From Chitinophagales bacterium (GTDB taxonomy: Bacteria; Bacteroidota; Bacteroidia; Chitinophagales; UBA10324), in the NCBI GenBank assembly GCA_013695715.1, contig JACCZZ010000256.1, positions 1-7,872 on the forward strand: a stretch of DNA of 7,872 nt, read 5' to 3'. The translations under genes were made by a program, and so were the position numbers. The notes beneath the pieces were generated by a model. The model was not told where the DNA came from. It did no database searches and was given only the letters and a program-made list of their open reading frames with translations. Of the stretch, positions 1-6,471 are shown in pieces; position 1 is the stretch's first letter, and each line of letters opens with the position of its first letter.

Positions 1-8
1 TACACGGC

Positions 9-143
9 AAAAAAAGATACTCGCGCAAGAGGGACACAGATTTTTTCTAAGAAAATCAATGCTCTTTTTTCAAAAGAACCCCTTATTTGGCGAATTTCCT
101 GCACTGTCCGTAGATGTTGTACTTGAACTTATGTGTCCCGGCA
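9..143 (-). ncRNA. candidate structured ncRNA or long 5' leader, unclassified
   Basis: I do not recognise this as a known RNA family; the structure below is read directly from the sequence. On the minus strand the predicted transcript begins with GGGACACA (139-132), which is perfectly complementary to TGTGTCCC at 38-31 and could close the molecule with an 8-bp stem. Directly inside the 3' arm are two hairpins. One is at 79-61 (8 bp with one G-U pair, 3-nt loop). The other is at 57-39 (7 bp if two A's bulge). The 3' arm is followed by a weak CTC/GAG hairpin and then seven T's (15-9), which may be a terminator. The 5' half (131-80) shows only weak pairing. A full-consensus promoter lies immediately upstream. 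Alternatives are the untranslated leader of a gene to the left of the window, perhaps a regulatory leader, or a diverged 6S-like RNA. A plus-strand frame is also open from the window edge to 211 across this region, so a protein-coding explanation is not excluded. Confidence 0.42.
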
Positions 144-149
144 TTTATA

Positions 150-181
150 CAAAGGTAGAGGCCTTTGGAGCATTATTCAAA
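150..181 (-). promoter_or_regulatory. Bacteroidota-type promoter, transcribing leftwards
   Basis: Read on the minus strand, TTTG lies at 181-178 and TACCTTTG at 157-150, with exactly 20 nt between them. This matches the known Bacteroidota housekeeping promoter (-33 TTTG, -7 TAnnTTTG) at every specified base. Transcription would start near 145-142 and run left toward the window edge. The predicted start lies just before the structured sequence described at 9-143. I infer function from the match alone, with no expression evidence. Confidence 0.55.
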
Positions 182-211
182 GCGCATCTATTATTATCCG
201 ACAATTTCTAA

Positions 212-955
212 ATGTGCAACCTAAACATCTAACGTTTAAGATCCCCGAAACGGAGAAATAGACGTGTAATTAATGCACAAGATTCATAAAATTTCCCCAT
301 TTATATTACCCGCATGTACATTATATTTAATATAGGCAGAATTAACTACGCAAAACCACCTACTTAATACTTTGAACCTTAATAACTCCTTCTCAATACA
401 TGATTAAAAACTGGCATAAACAAAAGTATTTTCCATGATATTCTATTCTAAGCTTGCATCAAATACTGGTTTTCAGACTTTACACAATAAGATGTATGCG
501 CATTTCGAATAAATAATGAAAGGTATTTACAATAAAAAATTCAAACAGACAAAAACATTAAGTTATATAATTATCACTTAAACTAGTAGAATGGTATTCT
601 ACAGCAGTTTGATTTACAATAGCTTATAAAAGATAAAAATTTTGGTTCTTATTAAAATTGTAAAAACTTCGTAATTTTTGCTTAGGAAGATTAGCATATT
701 TTACCAACTTTGTCGCTAAATTCTGTTTGCTTTAATATTTTTTATTCAAGACCTTTATATTCTTGGAACTTTATTTCGAATTATTAGCTTCAATCCCTAT
801 CTTTTTGATTTGGAATTAAGAGATAGAGACACCGAGGAACGGAATGAAATTTGTAAACCTGCGTAACGTAGAGCGTAATGATTAAACATTATCAATATAA
901 TATAGTTGCTCTTACAAATTATCAACTTTTATTTTTCAAATTAAATCACACAATC
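212..955. other. AT-rich noncoding spacer
   Basis: About 740 bases with no credible reading frame, tRNA or rRNA on either strand. Composition is strongly A/T-biased with many stops in all frames. Small structures seen are a 7-bp perfect inverted repeat with a 3-nt loop at 586-602, a short imperfect hairpin at 242-256, and two GCGTAA copies at 861-866 and 873-878. I found no full TTTG/TAnnTTTG promoter on the plus strand ahead of the gene at 956. The closest is a one-mismatch -7 (GAAATTTG, 846-853) lacking a well-spaced -33. Confidence 0.7.
586..602. repeat. perfect 7-bp inverted repeat (possible operator)
   Basis: GTAGAAT (586-592) and ATTCTAC (596-602) are exact reverse complements separated by GGT. 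The repeat lies about 350 bp upstream of the secreted hydrolase gene, which is far for a direct operator. It could be a protein-binding palindrome or chance in AT-rich DNA. No second copy was noticed nearby. Confidence 0.2.
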
Positions 956-3244
956 ATGCGAAAATACACACTTCTTTTACTTTTTATAGGTCTAAGCCTT
1001 GTAAGTTTCAGTGCGACCGTAAGCTCATTAAACGGATTTTACCGAAATGGACAAGTTTTTCTCACCTGGCAGAACATTTCAGGTTCGGAAGCTTATTATA
1101 AAGTTTACAGGTCAACTTCACCAATAACTACCAGTTCGCAATTGGGAAATGCAGAATACCTGGGCTGGGTAAATAAATCAGGTTCTAAAGATCACAATTT
1201 ATCAGAGCATGATGGAATGGACCGCTACATTCGTTTAGATTCCGCAGGCACTCCTTTAAATAGCAGCACAAATTTGTTTGTTGCAACTACACTTGTTAAT
1301 GGTAGCTATTATTATGCAGTAACATCTACTCTGAATGGTGTTGAAACGAAAACCCTGAGTAATGGCAATAAACTCCAAAACCCGATCAATGAGGTGGTGG
1401 CCAAACCACAACCCGTTTTTCAGGAACAGCGTACAGAAAATAATAAATCCTTTAAAATATATGTTAGCTTTTTTAGTACGAAACGTGAGATAAATCAGGG
1501 ACCTATTAATATGGCGGGATTTATCAGCTTTGATCTTGCACTTTATTTAAACAACGCAACAGGCAAGCGTCCACTCAACGTTCGGCTTCATCCCGGCGGT
1601 AACGATTTCTTTTGGACAATTACTACTACTAAAAAAGATGAGATTAATTTGAACATTGAAGACCGTACCCCAGGGAGTGAGTATGTAGCTAACTGGGGAG
1701 CAAATGAAAATTATAACATCTATAAATCGAATGAAGAAAATACCGTCCCCAGTTCTGGAAAAAATTGGAACTTCTTTCAGTTAAGGATAAAGGAATCTAT
1801 GGATTGGGCAATATCGCACCTGCCGGTAGATTCAAACCGGGTGTATATGGAAGGTTCCTCTAATGGGGCACCGGGCGTGTACTTTTTTGCAATAACTTAC
1901 CCTGAAAAACTTGCTGCAGTAAAAGCTACTGTAGGGTGCTTTAATTTTTCCTTCCAAAATGATTACAACCCAAATTGTTCTCTTAATCCCGGAAAGCCAA
2001 ATAGAGTAGATGGCAATAAATTATTTGGAACTGTTACTGATAATCTGATGACTAACCTGGGCATAGGTGTCTATGATGCCTTAAATGGTGGGTGGATCAT
2101 AAATAAGTATAATGATAAAGACTATCCAGTTATCTACAGCATGAATGGAAAGAATGACGCAACTATGGGTTGGACGGAAAAACCTATCTATTATGATGCA
2201 GTGAATGTAAATAAAGTAGGTGGTTACTATTTCTTTGACCCGAGAGAACATTCAGGAGACGGTAAAATATGGAGTAATGATAACTTTGATCTTTTCAGGT
2301 ACCGCAAAGATTTATCATATCCGGCTTTCTCAAATTGCAGTCTAAATGAGGATTATGGAAATGGTACTGGTACCAGTGGAGCTGATTTTGGATCTGTTAA
2401 TGGAATGCTTGATTGGAAAAATGAAGTGACTGAAGATGCTCAGAGCTGGGAGGCCAAAGTATTCATCCGCAATCTTAAAAAGGACAACGGAGATCTTGTA
2501 GTATACCCTGATAATGGTACGGCTGATATAACCTTACGCAGACTTCAGAAATTCAAGCCGACTTCAGGAAGTACAATAACCTGGAGTGTTTCCCACAACA
2601 ATCAGGTAATTGACAATGGTTCTTTTACATATCAGGGTGGTTTAGTTACTATTCCAAATGTCAAAATCTATAAAGATACTTCAGTAGTACACCTCTCCAC
2701 ATCGGGTGGTTCAAATCCCTGTACTGCTACCATCACTCCTCAAGGCAATTTGAATATTTGCCAAACTGGTTCAGTGGTGTTAAAGGCTAATGGAAGTACA
2801 GGGTTTAAATATCAATGGAAGAAAGGAACAACAAACATTGCTGGAGCTACCAAAAAAAGTTATACTGCAATTGCTTCAGGTACATACAAAGTAGTAGTAA
2901 CTAACACCAATGGTTGTAAGGCTACATCTGCAGGAACAAAAGTTACTAGTTCATGCAAAGAAGATCTCCTGGAGTATAATATGAATGATGCTTTAAATCT
3001 TTATCCTAACCCCGCAGAGAATTATTTTACAATAGATATGAAGCTGAAAGCAGAAGATAATGGTGAAGCTATTATTCAGGTAATAAATATGCTTGGACAA
3101 GTGATTTATGCTGAGAAAGCAACAGTGATAGATGGGACATTAAAAACCATTATAAATATTGATAATATTAATAAAGCCGGAATGTACCATGTAAATGTGA
3201 TAGTTAACGATAATCTGTATTCGCGGCAGTTTTTGCATCAATAA
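956..3244 (+). CDS. secreted T9SS-sorted alpha/beta hydrolase (esterase-like)
   Basis: A probable extracellular or cell-surface serine esterase of 762 residues; the substrate is unknown. I chose the ATG at 956 over one 78 bases upstream (878) because it gives a classic signal peptide (residues 1-20, MRKYTLLLL then a hydrophobic core ending SFSA). The visible order is a fibronectin III-like domain (about 21-140), an alpha/beta-hydrolase domain (about 155-455), a beta-sandwich (about 480-582), an Ig-like domain with four cysteines (C589, C602, C654, C667) and core W621, and a T9SS type A C-terminal sorting domain (about 678-762) opening with LNLYPNP. In the hydrolase, GSSNG carries the likely nucleophile S302. 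D401 (GKNDATMGW) and H432 (REHSGDGKIW) fit as the rest of the triad, and HPGG at 212-215 resembles an oxyanion-hole loop. By family knowledge the signal peptide leads to Sec export and the C-terminal domain to the type IX secretion machinery, which removes it and anchors or releases the enzyme. The triad assignment is inferred from motifs. The gene appears monocistronic, with a strong terminator 21 bases after the stop. Confidence 0.9.
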   Translation: MRKYTLLLLFIGLSLVSFSATVSSLNGFYRNGQVFLTWQNISGSEAYYKVYRSTSPITTSSQLGNAEYLGWVNKSGSKDHNLSEHDGMDRYIRLDSAGTPLNSSTNLFVATTLVNGSYYYAVTSTLNGVETKTLSNGNKLQNPINEVVAKPQPVFQEQRTENNKSFKIYVSFFSTKREINQGPINMAGFISFDLALYLNNATGKRPLNVRLHPGGNDFFWTITTTKKDEINLNIEDRTPGSEYVANWGANENYNIYKSNEENTVPSSGKNWNFFQLRIKESMDWAISHLPVDSNRVYMEGSSNGAPGVYFFAITYPEKLAAVKATVGCFNFSFQNDYNPNCSLNPGKPNRVDGNKLFGTVTDNLMTNLGIGVYDALNGGWIINKYNDKDYPVIYSMNGKNDATMGWTEKPIYYDAVNVNKVGGYYFFDPREHSGDGKIWSNDNFDLFRYRKDLSYPAFSNCSLNEDYGNGTGTSGADFGSVNGMLDWKNEVTEDAQSWEAKVFIRNLKKDNGDLVVYPDNGTADITLRRLQKFKPTSGSTITWSVSHNNQVIDNGSFTYQGGLVTIPNVKIYKDTSVVHLSTSGGSNPCTATITPQGNLNICQTGSVVLKANGSTGFKYQWKKGTTNIAGATKKSYTAIASGTYKVVVTNTNGCKATSAGTKVTSSCKEDLLEYNMNDALNLYPNPAENYFTIDMKLKAEDNGEAIIQVINMLGQVIYAEKATVIDGTLKTIINIDNINKAGMYHVNVIVNDNLYSRQFLHQ

Positions 3245-3265
3245 ACTAATATTTCAAATTCAATG

Positions 3266-3303
3266 CAACCTTACCTGTTAATTCAGGTAAGGTTGTTTTT
3301 TTT
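3266..3303 (+). terminator. intrinsic terminator of the secreted hydrolase gene
   Basis: A perfect 12-bp stem (CAACCTTACCTG at 3266-3277 with CAGGTAAGGTTG at 3284-3295) has a 6-nt TTAATT loop and runs directly into eight T's (3296-3303). It begins 21 nt after the TAA of the upstream gene. It is directional, since no matching A-tract precedes the stem that would serve the other strand. Confidence 0.92.
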
Positions 3304-3427
3304 GAAGTTGTACCTTTCATTGAATCGTATTTAGGGCATAGTCGATAATGTTTGTGGAAAAAATTGTTCAAGGCTTTAAAGGTCAATGTTAATATTCTAT
3401 CGTACTTGTAGAGCCAAAGTTCGAAAT

Positions 3428-3583
3428 ATGAATATTCCTTTAAACATACACTTGAAAGAAAACTCCGGTAAGGAATCATTTGTGGGATGGGCCGTATTTC
3501 TGGATGAGTCTCCGCAAACTACAGAAGGCGGACCTGCGCCCCCAGTGTTTGAAGACCCTCACGGTACCATTGTAAAATCATAG
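3428..3583 (+). CDS. small hypothetical protein, 51 aa
   Basis: I do not recognise this protein. The ATG at 3428 gives 51 residues beginning MNIPLNIHLKENSGK and ending HGTIVKS. An in-frame ATG at 3386 would add 14 residues, but that extension (MLIFYRTCRAKVRN) looks like translated noncoding DNA. The C-terminal half is rich in Pro, Gly and acidic residues (GGPAPPVFEDPHG, about 33-45), with no signal peptide, membrane segment or cysteine in the 51-residue form. Its second half is more GC-rich than the flanks and uses ordinary codons, which favours real coding. No good promoter was found between the upstream terminator and the start. It converges on the acylphosphatase gene, leaving 54 nt between stops with no clear hairpin. 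It could be a small cytoplasmic protein, a peptide precursor or a gene remnant. No modifying enzyme lies nearby to support the precursor idea. Confidence 0.42.
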   Translation: MNIPLNIHLKENSGKESFVGWAVFLDESPQTTEGGPAPPVFEDPHGTIVKS

Positions 3584-3637
3584 AAATGAAATAAAGCCTA
3601 TGAATACATTGACTGATGCCTGGTAAACTTATAAATT

Positions 3638-3916
3638 TTAATAAATCCCGCGATTCACTTCAAAAGATGTGAAATTTTTAATCGCTCCCTCTTCCGTCTG
3701 TACCTCTGAAACTTCGGATCGTTCAGATCCTTTGTGACACCACTCTTCAAAAAGCTTTAAATTTTCTTCTGAGCCTTCAGCTTCTATATATACACTTCCA
3801 TCGTCTTCATTTTGTGCAAATCCCGAAATAGTAAGCCTCTCTGCACAATAACGGGCGCTGGCGCGGAAAAAGACACCCTGTACTTTTCCATACACTCGAA
3901 TATTGTAGTGCTTCAT
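3638..3916 (-). CDS. acyP: acylphosphatase
   Basis: A small cytosolic enzyme that hydrolyses acyl phosphates such as acetyl phosphate or carbamoyl phosphate to carboxylate and inorganic phosphate. The 92-residue length matches the family (about 90-100). The N-terminal signature VYGKVQGVFFRAS (8-20) contains the phosphate-binding loop and catalytic R18. The second signature GFAQNEDDGSVYIEAEG (32-48) supplies catalytic N36, both placed as in characterised members. The family fold is a ferredoxin-like alpha/beta sandwich. I chose the ATG at 3916; a GTG two codons upstream (3922) is possible but less likely. It lies 84 nt downstream of dps on the same strand, so it may be read from the dps promoter or its own. 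No clear TAnnTTTG box was seen directly ahead of it. Confidence 0.93.
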   Translation of the reverse strand: MKHYNIRVYGKVQGVFFRASARYCAERLTISGFAQNEDDGSVYIEAEGSEENLKLFEEWCHKGSERSEVSEVQTEEGAIKNFTSFEVNRGIY

Positions 3917-4000
3917 AGTCACTTGTTAAAAGGAAATTTTTATTATATGCTGTTCTTCCTCTACAATCATAGAGTGGGGAACATGTTTATAAAAAAATAT

Positions 4001-4466
4001 TTATTTCAGGTAAGCAGAATACATCCATACTAATTTCTCCTGCTGACGTATGTAGTCGCTCATAAGAGCATTCGTTCCCTCATCATTTGTATCAGTTGAA
4101 AGTTGCAGCACTTCTCTTTCCACCGAAAGTAAATTTCTGAATCCATTTAAAACTGCTTCAACGGCTGTCTTTCCATCTGAAATATTAATGGTTTCTTTTA
4201 TTGCAGATGTATCAATGTATTCCGAAAATGTATGCATCGGAGTATATCCAAGAGTCAGAATTCGTTCAGCTATTTCATCTATTTTCAGGAGTGCATCATT
4301 GTAAAGTTCTTCAAACTTTATGTGCAGTTCTAAAAATTTATCTCCGGTAATGTTCCAGTGAAAGCCCCTTGCATTAATATGAATAGCTGATAGTTTGCTA
4401 GTAAGAGATTAAGTTTTTCTGCCAATAATTTAGACTTTTCATCGTCAAGCCGATTTGATTATTCAT
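4001..4466 (-). pseudogene. dps: dps-type ferritin-like protein, broken by two frameshifts
   Basis: Intact Dps proteins form 12-mers that oxidise and store iron and protect DNA and the cell from peroxide. Here the gene is spread over three frames. It starts at ATG 4466 (MNNQIG), continues in a second frame from 4446 (DDEKSKLLAEKLN...YQLF), and in a third from about 4380 to the stop (HINARGFHWN to EKLVWMYSAYLK). Each junction, near 4447/4446 and 4381/4380, is explained by one missing base. Restoring both gives 155 residues, the usual family length. The rebuilt protein keeps all five expected ferroxidase positions: H37 (in FHWN), H49, E53, D64 and E68. As written, translation from 4466 stops after 22 codons. 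Internal initiation at ATG 4237 would make a 78-residue fragment without the iron site. The cause is either a real recent loss or base-calling errors. The identification as Dps is secure; whether the gene is truly inactive is not. Confidence 0.85.
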
Positions 4467-4487
4467 AAGCTTTTGTTAAAAATTGAA

Positions 4488-4495
4488 CAAAGTTA
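4488..4495 (-). promoter_or_regulatory. -7 promoter element of dps
   Basis: TAACTTTG on the minus strand (4495-4488) matches the Bacteroidota -7 consensus TAnnTTTG exactly. It lies 22 bases upstream of the dps ATG, leaving a leader of roughly 15 nt. The expected -33 position (4519-4516) reads TTTT rather than TTTG, so this may be a regulated or weaker promoter. It sits in the 47-nt gap after the beta-barrel gene, supporting a separate dps unit. Confidence 0.45.
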
Positions 4496-4513
4496 GTTTC
4501 AAATAAAATATCG

Positions 4514-5119
4514 CTAAAACCTCACCCGCCTTCTTTCATAGGGAGCATATCTGTTGAAATTAACATTGATGCCAATTCCCCCCATGATGCGCACCTCATC
4601 GAGTAAAAAAGCGAATGCTTCTTCGGGGTAGTAATTACCATGAACATAACCTGCTGCGATATACATGTGAAGATTGTTGCGAATATAATAACTGACACCT
4701 CCATTTATTTCAAACACAGGCACGATACCTGTTTTTACTTTTTCAGCGGTGTTGCCTGAAGATAAACCTGCAAAGGCAATACCCGGTTGCAGCGACATAT
4801 AGGTATCCCATCTTAAATAGGGAAAATGGTAAGCGGCTCCAAGGAATAAACTTGTGTTTTTTTGCAACTGACCTTCGAAGTTATAATCAGGAAGAAATGC
4901 ATAAACATCTGCCCTAAGAGATATTCGTTTTTCCATGAAGAATTCTGTGCTTCCTTTCACAAATACATCCTGCAATGGATGAGCAACAAGTGCACCGCCT
5001 GCCAGCCCTGCAGAAACTGAAAACATATCTTTTTGCACGAAGGATTTTTTCTTCGACTGGGCGTGAGAACAAAAGGAAATATCAAGCAGCAGTAAAACTA
5101 CCAGCGTAATCTTTTCCAT
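4514..5119 (-). CDS. exported beta-barrel-like envelope protein (distal of pair)
   Basis: A 201-residue protein I cannot name. It starts with a signal peptide (MEKITLVVLLLLDISFC, cleavage likely after SHA at residue 20). C17 lacks a proper lipobox, so it is probably not a lipoprotein. The mature part alternates short amphipathic strands with turns (FSVSAGLAGGALVAHP, TSLFLGAAYHFPYL, YMSLQPGIAFAGL, FEINGGVSYYI, HMYIAAGYVHGNYY) and ends in aromatic F201, as many outer-membrane barrels do. Length suggests a small barrel of about eight strands. Its ATG lies inside the end of the preceding gene (22-bp overlap in another frame), so translational coupling is likely. Layout resembles that upstream protein, suggesting a diverged paralogous pair. 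An outer-membrane location is inferred from composition and strand pattern. Confidence 0.75.
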   Translation of the reverse strand: MEKITLVVLLLLDISFCSHAQSKKKSFVQKDMFSVSAGLAGGALVAHPLQDVFVKGSTEFFMEKRISLRADVYAFLPDYNFEGQLQKNTSLFLGAAYHFPYLRWDTYMSLQPGIAFAGLSSGNTAEKVKTGIVPVFEINGGVSYYIRNNLHMYIAAGYVHGNYYPEEAFAFLLDEVRIMGGIGINVNFNRYAPYERRRVRF

Positions 5120-5763
5120 AGGTCTACGATTTTAAAATTCATGCTTATAGTCAAAAGCAGGTGCCCGTCTATACCGTTTCCTTGGGTTAAGAATACAGAC
5201 TCATCCTCTAAACTTTGAATATCTATCTTCTTACCGAAATGAAGCATGTATGCAGAGGATAATGTGATGTCAGAGCGCCAGGAAACATTTAGATGCATAC
5301 CTAAACCTGCATGTGCGGCAAAATTCCAGCGGCTGGCAGCGTTAGCTGCATTTGTTTGCTGGCGTATTTTTTCAAAGTTTGCATCAGGACCAACAAAAAC
5401 AAATGGCTGCACCCTTCGCAATTTATCTTGTGGATAAAGAAGAAATGAAGCTCCTATGTGACCAGTGCTGCGAACTGCGCTGTCACCAAATTTGCTTAAA
5501 AGATAATCACCATAATATTCCGAGTTATAATGTTTACCGAGTTGAATTCTGCTTTCAATGCCTAATCCCTGTGCTACATTAAGAACCCCCGGGCTGCTTG
5601 CAAAACCGAAGGGAAGACGCATACCCAAAGAAAATATGCCTGCTTTGGTGTATTTTACCTTCATGGGCTTTTGCGCCATTAAGAGGTAAGGAAGTGTCAG
5701 TAAGAGGAGTAAAAGATACTTCCCTATTGCTGGCAAGCCAATTAGATAAAATGATTTCTCCAA
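5098..5763 (-). CDS. exported beta-barrel-like envelope protein (proximal of pair)
   Basis: An unnamed protein of 221 residues if translation begins at TTG 5763, the farthest start available because an in-frame TAG lies four codons earlier. No ATG precedes the signal peptide. A second TTG at 5736 would give a more typical 21-residue signal (PAIGKYLLLLLLTLPYLLMA, then Q), so the start is uncertain. The mature part shows amphipathic strands (AGIFSLGMRLPFGFAS, HIGASFLLYP, VQPFVFVGPDANF, WNFAAHAGLGMHLNVS, DITLSSAYMLHFG, GHLLLTISMNF) typical of small outer-membrane barrels. No catalytic motif is seen. It overlaps the next gene by 22 bp and is probably co-transcribed with it. No consensus promoter was found in the 120 bp upstream, which contain two short inverted repeats. 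Function unknown. Confidence 0.72.
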   Translation of the reverse strand: MEKSFYLIGLPAIGKYLLLLLLTLPYLLMAQKPMKVKYTKAGIFSLGMRLPFGFASSPGVLNVAQGLGIESRIQLGKHYNSEYYGDYLLSKFGDSAVRSTGHIGASFLLYPQDKLRRVQPFVFVGPDANFEKIRQQTNAANAASRWNFAAHAGLGMHLNVSWRSDITLSSAYMLHFGKKIDIQSLEDESVFLTQGNGIDGHLLLTISMNFKIVDLWKRLRW

Positions 5764-5800
5764 AAAATTATTAACCTAATGCGGTAAGCTAATAAAAAAG

Positions 5801-5825
5801 AAAATGCATTGTTCTAAAGCATTTT
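5801..5825. repeat. 7-bp inverted repeat in leader of the barrel pair
   Basis: AAAATGC (5801-5807) and GCATTTT (5819-5825) are exact reverse complements with an 11-nt spacer. On the minus strand the repeat is followed by a T-rich run (5799-5793). It could be a weak second terminator behind the gene at 5933 or a hairpin in the barrel-pair leader. The stem is AT-rich and unstable, so the reading is weak. Confidence 0.25.
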
Positions 5826-5880
5826 GAATCACCCTACTTTAACGCTAGGTCTTTTGTTAAATTTCTATTTAGAATACAAA

Positions 5881-5912
5881 TAAAAATGCCTTCCCTGTGG
5901 AGAGAAGGCATT
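5881..5912 (-). terminator. intrinsic terminator of the secreted helical protein gene
   Basis: A 9-bp perfect stem (AATGCCTTC at 5885-5893 with GAAGGCATT at 5904-5912) has a 10-nt loop. Read on the minus strand it is followed by TTTTTA (5886-5881). It lies about 20 bp beyond the stop of the gene starting at 6445, so that gene probably ends its own transcript and the barrel pair is separate. Confidence 0.75.
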
Positions 5913-5932
5913 CAAAAATATATTAACAGGTA

Positions 5933-6445
5933 CTATTTCTCGGCCGGTTGCTTAGAGTCGGTGGCTTGTGTGGCTTTCTTTGAAGTGCGTTTTCCACTTT
6001 CTCCACCATGACTATTGCTATACATCTGGTGCACCTTTGAATGCTGCTCTTTGATAGCATTCCAATCACTCTTTAAGGATTGCTCTAACTGATCTTGACG
6101 GTCTGAAGGAGTTGAATCAAAAGAAGAAACCTTCGCCTTAAGATCATTAACCATAGTGCTTAGCTTATTTGCTTCTGCAGCAAATTCTGCATCTTTCGAT
6201 TTACTGGCTTTAGCCGCAAACTCATTAATCTTAGGTTGAATCTCATTCAGCCTTTGCATAAACTGGTCTTTTCTCGAACCCCCCTGTTGGGCAGTCCTTC
6301 TTTCTTCCTTAGAATTGGAAGATTGTACTCTTTCTGCTTTTTGCTGAGTTGATGCAGGAGCTTCAGTCTGAGCTGAGGCATTAAAGGCAATAAATGCGAA
6401 CAGCACCACAGAAAGAAAAGATAATTTTAATTGGATTGTTTTCAT
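5933..6445 (-). CDS. secreted alpha-helical/coiled-coil protein, unknown function
   Basis: A 170-residue protein I do not recognise. Residues 1-25 are a clear Sec signal peptide (MKTIQLKLSFLSVVLFAFIA, cleavage after NASA before Q26). There follow a low-complexity Ser/Thr/Gln/Glu/Lys linker (about 27-58), two long charged helices likely to pair as a helical hairpin or coiled coil (about 60-108 and 114-141), and a basic low-complexity tail (about 145-170, many Lys, Ser, Thr and Gln). No cysteines, catalytic motif or sorting domain are seen, so a soluble periplasmic protein is most likely. The gene is flanked by its own terminator and shares a 177-bp divergent intergenic region with the cmoA homologue, so it is probably monocistronic. 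It could be a periplasmic stress or chaperone-like protein, but nothing in the sequence establishes that. Confidence 0.8.
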   Translation of the reverse strand: MKTIQLKLSFLSVVLFAFIAFNASAQTEAPASTQQKAERVQSSNSKEERRTAQQGGSRKDQFMQRLNEIQPKINEFAAKASKSKDAEFAAEANKLSTMVNDLKAKVSSFDSTPSDRQDQLEQSLKSDWNAIKEQHSKVHQMYSNSHGGESGKRTSKKATQATDSKQPAEK

Positions 6446-6471
6446 TTTGATTTTTGGTTTTATAGCGATGT

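Noticed and set aside
421..428. Minus-strand TACTTTTG matching the -7 consensus
   Set aside because: No TTTG lies at the required spacing (the nearest is about 31 nt away) and no gene or structured RNA follows. Single -7 matches are common in AT-rich DNA.
878..955. 26-residue N-terminal extension of the hydrolase from ATG 878
   Set aside because: It would bury the signal peptide behind a non-signal-like stretch. The ATG at 956 gives a standard exported N-terminus.
1..955. CRISPR array, tRNA or insertion-sequence ends in the gene-free left part
   Set aside because: No regularly spaced repeats, tRNA-like cloverleaf or paired terminal inverted repeats with target duplications were found.
3246..3479. 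77-codon minus-strand frame
   Set aside because: It runs through the terminator hairpin of the hydrolase gene and overlaps the small plus-strand frame. Its composition is not protein-like.
4001..4237. Stand-alone 78-residue protein
   Set aside because: It is the C-terminal half of Dps; matching Dps sequence continues upstream in the same and neighbouring frames, so it is a fragment of a broken gene.
4522..4704. 60-codon minus-strand frame inside the distal barrel gene
   Set aside because: It is a shifted frame of a gene with a clear signal peptide and strand pattern, so it is a shadow.
5838..5861. TTTAAC/GTTAAA inverted repeat upstream of the barrel pair
   Set aside because: Six AT-rich base pairs with a 12-nt spacer are expected by chance here.
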